Shown one piece after another: positions 1 to 3,830 of a stretch of 5,020 bases of DNA. Position 1 is the first letter of the stretch. Each line of letters starts with the position of its first letter. Position numbers and translations under genes: made by a program. Source of the stretch: Methanofollis sp. (GTDB lineage: Archaea > Halobacteriota > Methanomicrobia > Methanomicrobiales > Methanofollaceae); contig JAQVHG010000174.1 in the NCBI GenBank assembly GCA_028696365.1, positions 1-5,020 on the forward strand. The letters run 5' to 3'. The notes beneath the pieces were generated by a model. The model made no database searches. It was not told the origin of the DNA and saw only the letters and a program-made list of their open reading frames with translations.

Positions 1-113
1 GGGCCGGGTCTCTAAATATGTATGTGCGGGGGCGTATATGCGAGATGAAATTTGATCTGGGGTGGTATGTGCCTCTCGAACCGTGCAGGCCCGTTCTCCC
101 TCACTCCCGGCCG

Positions 114-124
114 ATAAATATTAA
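114..124 (+). promoter_or_regulatory. TATA-box-like promoter of the tRNA-Leu gene
   Basis: The A/T-only stretch ATAAATATTAA sits in otherwise GC-rich DNA, about 30 to 40 bases before the mature tRNA 5' end. An archaeal start site usually lies about 25 bases downstream of the TATA centre, which puts it near 143-146 and leaves a leader of roughly ten bases for RNase P to remove. No convincing purine-rich BRE is seen just upstream, so the call rests on position and composition. Confidence 0.55.
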
Positions 125-153
125 CCCTTGTCTGGCGAAAAGATCTGCACAAC

Positions 154-237
154 GCGAGAGTAGCCAAGCTGGCCAACGGCGACAGACTCAAGATCTGTTC
201 CCGCAGGGGTTCGTCGGTTCAAATCCGGCCTCTCGCA
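154..237 (+). tRNA. tRNA-Leu, anticodon CAA
   Basis: A class II tRNA of 84 bases that folds completely by eye. The acceptor stem is GCGAGAG (154-160) paired with CTCTCGC (230-236), followed by discriminator A237. The D stem is GCC/GGC (163-165 with 178-180). The anticodon stem is 182-186 with 194-198, around the loop CTCAAGA, giving anticodon CAA at 189-191, which reads UUG leucine codons. The long variable arm (199-212, CCC-GCA-GGG hairpin) fits leucine. The T stem GTCGG/CCGGC (213-217 with 225-229) closes the loop TTCAAAT. The CCA end is not encoded, and no intron interrupts the anticodon loop. Confidence 0.97.
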
Positions 238-238
238 T

Positions 239-246
239 CCCTTTTG
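239..246 (+). terminator. Possible short oligo-T terminator after the tRNA
   Basis: The sequence CCCTTTTG, with four T at 242-245, begins two bases after the tRNA discriminator base. Short T runs directly behind the gene often end archaeal tRNA transcripts. Four T is at the weak end, so this is a tentative call. Confidence 0.3.
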
Positions 247-405
247 CGAACTGTATTGAGACAGGAGGCATATCAGGCGACTGGTTTGTCAGGATGTCCA
301 CAATGTCTCTTAGAAGATCAGGGGCTGGCTGTATGTGTAGATATACGCATGAAAAGGGCGTTCTGGCTGGGCCTAGACGGTGTGCAGGGACCAGCACCTC
401 GATTT

Positions 406-1170
406 TCATGTCCCCCTGCGTGCCCTCTGGACCAGCTGGATCTCCTGCACAATTTTTCGCGACAGGTAACCGGCGTAAATATCAGGGTATATGAAGATCC
501 CCATCAATTCCCCGTTCTCTTCCATAATTGAGAGCGACTCCCGACGGTCGGCGATCAGCAACACTTTCATCGAGAGCCCGGTCTGGTCTTCATGACAGAA
601 GAGGGATGACATGATATCATTCCCGCCGACATAGCATTTTATCGGCACCGACCCGGCGTGTTCCTCTCTTCCCACAACAAGGTACACAGAAACCCGTTTT
701 GCGGCACGTGAAATATCACGACTATATCTGGTGAGGTACTCTTCATCATCGCAGAGAAGGATAATTTCTGATTTCGCCCTCCTCAACATCATCCTGATCT
801 GATTGTCCCTGGTCCATTCAGTACACAGTTCATATCCCTGCATGAGTGGTTCAGGTGTTTCGGTCTCGAGGGCTCTCAGGCGCCGATACAATTCCTCAAG
901 ATCTTTTACAGATTCTCGTTTCAGTCGTTCGATCGTCTGGGTGAGATCTACAGACGAGTACCGCGCCGGTGACTTGCCAGATGAGACGACAAACCCTTTC
1001 TGGGCCAGAGAGGTGAGGGTCTCATAGACCCTGCCGCGCGGGATCTTTGTCTGTTCGTGAATTTCGCGGGCACTTGCGACCCGCAACGCGGAGAGAGTCA
1101 CATACACCTTCGCTTCATATTCACTCATCCCGATTCCTTTCAATTTCAAAAGTAACGCATCATCGATCAT
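406..1170 (-). CDS. TrmB-family winged-helix transcriptional regulator
   Basis: A 254-residue DNA-binding regulator. The N-terminal third matches the TrmB winged helix: the pattern GMSEYEAKVYVTL (14-26), then the helix-turn-helix at about 34-57 with recognition segment IPRGRVYETL (43-52), then the wing EKG-like QKGFVV (57-62) leading to SPARYSSV (67-74). A charged, probably coiled-coil helix (77-104) follows, typical of TrmB dimerisation. The remainder (about 112-254) is a compact alpha/beta domain with strands such as EIILLC (135-140) and VSVYLVVG (160-167), like the C-terminal effector or phospholipase-D-like domain found in many TrmB relatives. It is shorter than the sugar-binding TrmB of Thermococcales, so a sugar effector should not be assumed. 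The start is supported by AGGAG on the - strand at 1184-1180, nine bases before the ATG. The gene diverges from the transporter at 1235, so the likely role is control of that transporter and of itself; this is inference from context. Confidence 0.9.
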   Translation of the reverse strand: MIDDALLLKLKGIGMSEYEAKVYVTLSALRVASAREIHEQTKIPRGRVYETLTSLAQKGFVVSSGKSPARYSSVDLTQTIERLKRESVKDLEELYRRLRALETETPEPLMQGYELCTEWTRDNQIRMMLRRAKSEIILLCDDEEYLTRYSRDISRAAKRVSVYLVVGREEHAGSVPIKCYVGGNDIMSSLFCHEDQTGLSMKVLLIADRRESLSIMEENGELMGIFIYPDIYAGYLSRKIVQEIQLVQRARRGT

Positions 1171-1178
1171 ACTATTCA

Positions 1179-1196
1179 GCTCCTAGGCTCAGGAGC
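1179..1196. promoter_or_regulatory. Candidate TrmB operator: GCTCCT-N6-AGGAGC inverted repeat
   Basis: A perfect 6+6 inverted repeat with a six-base spacer (AGGCTC) lies in the 64-base divergent gap, beginning seven bases from the TATA element at 1203. The left arm overlaps the ribosome binding site AGGAG of the regulator gene. A bound dimer would cover the start site of the regulator's own transcript and sit immediately upstream of the transporter's TATA box. The repeat does not match the TACT-N3-AGTA or TATCAC-N5-GTGATA sites known for Thermococcales TrmB-type proteins. One arm also has to be a ribosome binding site, which raises the odds of coincidence. Confidence 0.4.
1180..1184 (-). promoter_or_regulatory. 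Ribosome binding site of the TrmB-like gene
   Basis: On the - strand this reads AGGAG, nine bases before the ATG whose complement is at 1168-1170. It fixes that ATG as the start. It is also one arm of the inverted repeat at 1179-1196. Confidence 0.6.
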
Positions 1197-1202
1197 ACTT
1201 TC

Positions 1203-1210
1203 TTTATAAT
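1203..1210. promoter_or_regulatory. Shared TATA box of the divergent trmB-like and transporter genes
   Basis: TTTATAAT reads as a good archaeal TATA box rightward, and its complement ATTATAAA reads as one leftward. It is the only A/T-rich element in the 64-base gap. Rightward, a start about 25 bases on falls near 1231-1234, directly at the transporter ATG at 1235, implying a leaderless or nearly leaderless mRNA. In keeping with that, no proper ribosome binding site precedes this ATG. Leftward, the start falls near 1180-1184, leaving a leader of 10 to 14 bases that would just include the AGGAG of the regulator gene. Confidence 0.6.
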
Positions 1211-1234
1211 TCGAGATTGGAAACATGATAAGGC

Positions 1235-2464
1235 ATGGATTCCACGCCTTTTAGACCAACCAGATGGACTTTTCTATTTCTCATGCTCTCGGCCATGTTG
1301 ATTCTCATGGGGGGAGCGGCGATCGCGCCGGCCCTGCCATTGATCAGCGACGCATTTCCCGATGCATCAGAAGCCACCATTTCCTTAATCATTACGCTTC
1401 CCGCACTTGCAATCGCCCTTACTGGGTATTTCGTCGGGGCTCTCTCGGATAAAATCGGCAAGATCCCTGTCCTTGTCGCTTCTGTTGCGATCTTCTCCAT
1501 CGCAGGAAGTTCTGGCTATTACCTTACCTCCTTATATGCAATATTGATTGGCAGGTTTATCCTTGGGGTCGGTATTGCTGGTATCACCTGCACGACGTCC
1601 TCTCTGATCGTCTGTTATTACGACGGAGCTACCCGTGCTAGGGTTCTTGGGTATCAGGCGGCCGCCATGGGTATAGGGGTATTAATTCTTGAAACAAGTG
1701 GGGGGATTCTTGCCGGTATATCCTGGCGTGCGGCGTTCTTGGTTTATCTGATCGGAGTGGTCATTCTCGCAGGCGTTCTTTTAACGATGAGAGAACCTGT
1801 TCGCCCGGACATCGAGGAGAAAACTGGGGTCTCCGATGAAACTCTCCCTGTCGTCCCCCTTCTCCTGGGATATGGTACTCTGTTTCTTGGGAACATGTTG
1901 TTCTTCTTACTGCCGACAAAGTTCCCCTACTTGCTTGCCAATATGGAGATAGCACAGGTTCTGGGCGAGAACACCGCGCTTACTACTGGCGTATTCCTGG
2001 GGATCATGGGGTGTGCCTCGGCACTCATCGGGATCTGGTATGGGAGAAATGCCTGGAAATTTCATCGATACACTCTCATTACCCTTTGTTTCATCTTCTT
2101 TGGGATCGGTATGTGCGGTCTTGGGTGTGTCACGTCGTTTGCTGCCGTAGGGATCGCAGTGATCTTTGTCGGTCTGGGTGAGGGGATTCTGATGCCGACG
2201 ATCTTACACTGGATTGCCGCCATCACGCCGAAACAATATCTTGGCAGAGCGAATGGCGGCCTTTCAGTAGCACTGAACCTCGGTCAGTTTGTATCCACGC
2301 TTGTGATCGTGCCGGTCATCGCCATGGTTGCGACATACAGGAATCTGTTTCTTGCATTCGGGTGTGCGGCGTTCGTGCTCGCTCTGCCGTATGTGCTTGC
2401 GATGATAAAAGAGAGGTACGCCCCGCACCACTCGGTCCAGAAATGGGAATCTCATATGGAGTGA
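1235..2464 (+). CDS. Major facilitator superfamily transporter, 12 helices, drug:H+ antiporter-like
   Basis: A 409-residue inner-membrane secondary transporter of the usual family length. About twelve hydrophobic segments can be drawn: 11-34, 47-69, 76-97, 100-121, 137-157, 163-184, then a charged cytoplasmic loop 185-203, then 204-226, 248-268, 280-299, 303-325, 342-366 and 368-391. The family motif A is GALSDKIGKIPVL (68-80) between helices 2 and 3. Motif B follows in helix 4 as RFILGVGIAG (107-116), with the arginine linked to proton coupling. Helix 5 carries TSGGILAGISWRAAF (154-168). This aligns with the antiporter motif C region of the DHA1 export group, but the proline of the usual GPxxGG is replaced. 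Export of a small molecule driven by protons is the best guess; the substrate is unknown. The next in-frame ATG would remove part of helix 1, so the ATG at 1235 is preferred, and it sits where a TATA-directed transcript would begin. The divergent TrmB-like gene is the probable regulator. Confidence 0.92.
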   Translation: MDSTPFRPTRWTFLFLMLSAMLILMGGAAIAPALPLISDAFPDASEATISLIITLPALAIALTGYFVGALSDKIGKIPVLVASVAIFSIAGSSGYYLTSLYAILIGRFILGVGIAGITCTTSSLIVCYYDGATRARVLGYQAAAMGIGVLILETSGGILAGISWRAAFLVYLIGVVILAGVLLTMREPVRPDIEEKTGVSDETLPVVPLLLGYGTLFLGNMLFFLLPTKFPYLLANMEIAQVLGENTALTTGVFLGIMGCASALIGIWYGRNAWKFHRYTLITLCFIFFGIGMCGLGCVTSFAAVGIAVIFVGLGEGILMPTILHWIAAITPKQYLGRANGGLSVALNLGQFVSTLVIVPVIAMVATYRNLFLAFGCAAFVLALPYVLAMIKERYAPHHSVQKWESHME

Positions 2465-2658
2465 AAGGTATTGGTGAGGGGCGTGCCCTCTCTTCCCTGG
2501 CGGGCTCATTTTATATCGAGAATGAATTCCTGTGTACTTCCTGGCTCAGAGGGTGCAGCGTATTGGATCCAGATCACTCTGAAGGATCTACAGATGCGAG
2601 ATGAGAGTGAAATCCTCTCCAAGTGACGCCCCTCTCCCTCCACAACATCGGCACCCTT
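2465..2658. other. Gap between transporter and DUF2178 genes, no secure gene
   Basis: Behind the transporter stop a small GC hairpin GAGGG-N5-CCCTC (2476-2490) is followed by a pyrimidine tract but no T run, so it is a poor archaeal terminator. A TATA-like TTTTATAT lies at 2509-2516 and predicts a start near 2537. An ATG at 2522 opens a 34-codon frame to the TGA at 2624-2626 (it begins MNSCVLPG). That frame starts before the predicted transcript start, has no ribosome binding site and no recognisable motif, so I do not call it. If the TATA at 2509 is used, it would give the DUF2178 gene a leader of about 180 bases. Confidence 0.5.
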
Positions 2659-2701
2659 ATGTGTTGGAAATATCTAACATTGTGTGAGATATTTCACACA
2701 T
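2659..2701. promoter_or_regulatory. Two abutting 21-base dyads (probable double operator) before the DUF2178 gene
   Basis: Two imperfect direct repeats of 21 bases abut, 2660-2680 and 2681-2701, identical at 15 of 21 positions (TGTGT start, ACAT end). Each is itself a dyad. Box 2 is TGTGTGAGATATTTCACACA (2681-2700), with 9 of 10 base pairs symmetric. Box 1 is TGTTGGAAATATCTAACA (2662-2679), with 7 of 9 pairs symmetric plus one G-T. Their centres are 20 bases apart, about two DNA turns, so two dimers would bind the same face of the helix. The A/T-rich centre of box 1 (AAATATCT, 2668-2675) is also placed to serve as a TATA box, with a start near 2696-2700. Across both boxes, GAAATATCT (2667-2675) and AGATATTTC (2687-2695) form a perfect 9-base inverted repeat around an 11-base spacer. 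It extends by ATGTGT/ACACAT (2659-2664 with 2696-2701) if two bases bulge. Confidence 0.7.
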
Positions 2702-2704
2702 CTC

Positions 2705-2710
2705 AGGAAG
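2705..2710 (+). promoter_or_regulatory. Ribosome binding site that sets the DUF2178 gene start
   Basis: AGGAAG ends five bases before the ATG at 2716. This decides against two in-frame upstream ATGs (2623 and 2659), which have no ribosome binding site and would place the dyad elements inside coding sequence. Confidence 0.65.
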
Positions 2711-2715
2711 ATGGC

Positions 2716-3105
2716 ATGGACACCAAACAGTTCAAACTCGTGAAACTCATCATCGTCATCGCGATGGGGGCTGGCCTTGGGGGGGCAGTGGCGTTAAATG
2801 CGCCTCTCATTGTGATCGCCGTCTGGTTTGCAGGTCTTTTCGCGCTCCTCGTCTTTCGAAAACGCTACGTCAGCGACCGTGTGGAGGCCGACGAGATGAC
2901 CAATATGATCGCAGGGCGAGCGGCACACCTGACCATCGTGATCGCATCGGTGTTCCTTGCAGTCGTCGGGATTGTTCTCATTGCAGGGCGGGAGAGCTTG
3001 CCCGCCTATGAGATGGCCGGGTATACGATGGCCTACACCTCGGTCGGGCTCCTTCTCCTCCTGTATATCTTTGTCATCTATTTTTATCGGAAGATGGCGG
3101 AGTGA
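2716..3105 (+). CDS. DUF2178 family small integral membrane protein
   Basis: A 129-residue protein of unknown function with four predicted membrane helices: about 8-26, 28-47, 71-90 and 102-124. Short basic ends flank the first and last helices (KLVK at 7-10, YRK at 124-126). Between helices 2 and 3 is the conserved soluble loop of this family: FRKRYVSDRVEADEMTN (47-63), followed by IAGRAAHLT (65-73). This resembles the DUF2178 pattern of a basic run, an acidic D-E pair, then an A-rich segment leading into a helix ending in T. The domain name is from memory of the family pattern, without a search. DUF2178 proteins are common in archaea and in my recollection often sit beside small helix-turn-helix regulators; none is adjacent here, although the promoter carries a striking double dyad. 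The gene is probably transcribed alone, because T-rich terminators follow it and the next gene is convergent. Confidence 0.8.
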   Translation: MDTKQFKLVKLIIVIAMGAGLGGAVALNAPLIVIAVWFAGLFALLVFRKRYVSDRVEADEMTNMIAGRAAHLTIVIASVFLAVVGIVLIAGRESLPAYEMAGYTMAYTSVGLLLLLYIFVIYFYRKMAE

Positions 3106-3109
3106 GATG

Positions 3110-3154
3110 GAGGGTCTCTCTGGTTTTTCTTTTTTAAACTCTTTAGAAACCCTC
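3110..3154 (+). terminator. Oligo-T terminator with inverted repeat behind the DUF2178 gene
   Basis: Five bases after the stop codon an inverted repeat begins: GAGGGTCTCT (3110-3119) pairs with AGAAACCCTC (3145-3154) at nine of ten positions. The loop between holds TTTTTCTTTTTT (3124-3135). Archaeal polymerase stops on such T tracts without needing a hairpin, so the tract itself is the likely stop. The repeat may stabilise the 3' end of any read-through RNA. Confidence 0.7.
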
Positions 3155-3215
3155 ACTAATTCCTAGTCTTCGAACGGTCATCTTCCTGCAGAGATAACTG
3201 TCCAGAGGGTTCTAT

Positions 3216-3238
3216 AAAAACTGAATTTTTCTCTTTTT
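3216..3238. terminator. Bidirectional A/T terminator between convergent genes
   Basis: AAAAA-CTGAA-TTTTT (3216-3230) is symmetric, so transcripts from either direction meet a run of five T at its far side. On the + strand a second TTTTT follows at 3234-3238. It lies six bases beyond the stop of the DUF2115 gene and would end that - strand operon, while backing up the + strand terminator at 3124-3135. Confidence 0.55.
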
Positions 3239-3243
3239 GATCC

Positions 3244-3822
3244 TCACTCCCCTTCCATCTGCTCTGCCGGGCAGACATTGCAGATCGAGAAGGGGACATC
3301 GTCCTCTTTGTCCCTGATCGGGCAGAAGAACTTCTCCCCCCGGCGCTCGACTGCGAACCCGCCAGGGAAGGGAGTGCCGACCGGGTGGCCAGGGCCGCCC
3401 TCGACAAACATCGCATACCCGGTGACAAGATAGTAGAAGAAAGTGTTGAGCGGCCCGCCGAGGCCGAACTCGGTCTCTCCATTGTTCTTGAGACAGCCGT
3501 CAGGCACGAGGGCGACGAACTTCTCGAAGCGCTCGCGGTCAGGGATCGCCTCGTCCATTCTCTCGAACTCCCCGCTCCGGTACGCCTTCATCGCCCGGTG
3601 ATAGGCCCCGAAGAGTTGTGCCTCGAAGTACGGGCGGACGCGGCTCCGGTAGGGTTCTGGGAGGGGGTCGACCTCTCGTTTCATCCCGCCGCCGATGACC
3701 TGGAGGTCGAAGAGAGAGTATCGCTTCAGTTCCTCGGCGATCGCCTCGCCGAGTTGCCCTCGCGTCCTGCAGGCGGCGAAGCGGGCGACGGCGGCATGGA
3801 TCAGATCGGCGGCGTCTTGCAT
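3244..3822 (-). CDS. DUF2115 (UPF0305) family protein, cysteine-rich C-terminus
   Basis: A 192-residue, probably cytosolic protein without membrane segments or signal peptide. The first half is helical and charged. The conserved half starts at LVPDGCLKNNGE (105-116) and continues with PFPGGFAVERRGEKFFCPIR (151-170), DKED (171-174) and SICNVCPAEQ (179-188). This ending, FPGG...CP..DK...IC..CPA, is what I recall as the signature of the methanogen DUF2115 family; the assignment is from pattern memory. Cysteines 110, 167, 181 and 184 could together form a metal or iron-sulfur site (C-X13-C-X2-C plus one), which has not been shown. The start ATG lies five bases after the stop of the upstream HD-protein gene, so the two are surely co-transcribed. 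The only Shine-Dalgarno-like match is TGATCC, overlapping that stop, which suggests translational coupling. The molecular function is unknown; the context points loosely to nucleotide metabolism. Confidence 0.8.
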   Translation of the reverse strand: MQDAADLIHAAVARFAACRTRGQLGEAIAEELKRYSLFDLQVIGGGMKREVDPLPEPYRSRVRPYFEAQLFGAYHRAMKAYRSGEFERMDEAIPDRERFEKFVALVPDGCLKNNGETEFGLGGPLNTFFYYLVTGYAMFVEGGPGHPVGTPFPGGFAVERRGEKFFCPIRDKEDDVPFSICNVCPAEQMEGE

Positions 3823-3830
3823 CAGGATCA
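3823..3830 (-). promoter_or_regulatory. Stop/start junction with overlapping ribosome binding site, HD gene to DUF2115 gene
   Basis: On the - strand the junction reads TGATCCTG and then ATG. The TGA (3830-3828) ends the HD gene, and TGATCC matches the distal part of the GGAGGTGATCC sequence complementary to the archaeal 16S rRNA tail. Five bases separate stop and start. The stop codon itself lies inside the presumed binding site, which suits re-initiation by ribosomes finishing the upstream gene. Confidence 0.45.

Noticed and set aside
71..78. GCCTCTCG, an 8-base match to the 3' end of the tRNA (228-235), as a possible attachment-site remnant
   Set aside because: Eight bases are too few, the match stops before the discriminator base, and no integrase or mobile gene is present.
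188..409. - strand frame of 73 codons overlapping the stop of the TrmB-like gene by four bases
   Set aside because: It reads straight through the antisense of the tRNA. Its ending (REAGFEPTNPCG type) is the usual artefact of translating a tRNA gene backwards.
18..494. + strand frame of 158 codons across the left end
   Set aside because: It crosses the whole tRNA gene and the tail of the regulator gene, has no ribosome binding site and no recognisable domain.
2476..2490. GC hairpin GAGGG-N5-CCCTC as a bacterial-type terminator of the transporter gene
   Set aside because: No T run follows and archaeal termination depends on T tracts, so it is not called as a terminator.
2522..2626. 34-codon frame beginning MNSCVLPG in the gap before the DUF2178 gene
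   Set aside because: There is no ribosome binding site, it starts upstream of the transcript start predicted from the TATA at 2509, and it shows no motif. It could be a degraded fragment but this cannot be supported.
2623..2715. N-terminal extension of the DUF2178 protein from ATG 2623 or 2659
   Set aside because: It would add a non-family segment, lacks a ribosome binding site and would put the double dyad into coding sequence. ATG 2716 has AGGAAG at good spacing.
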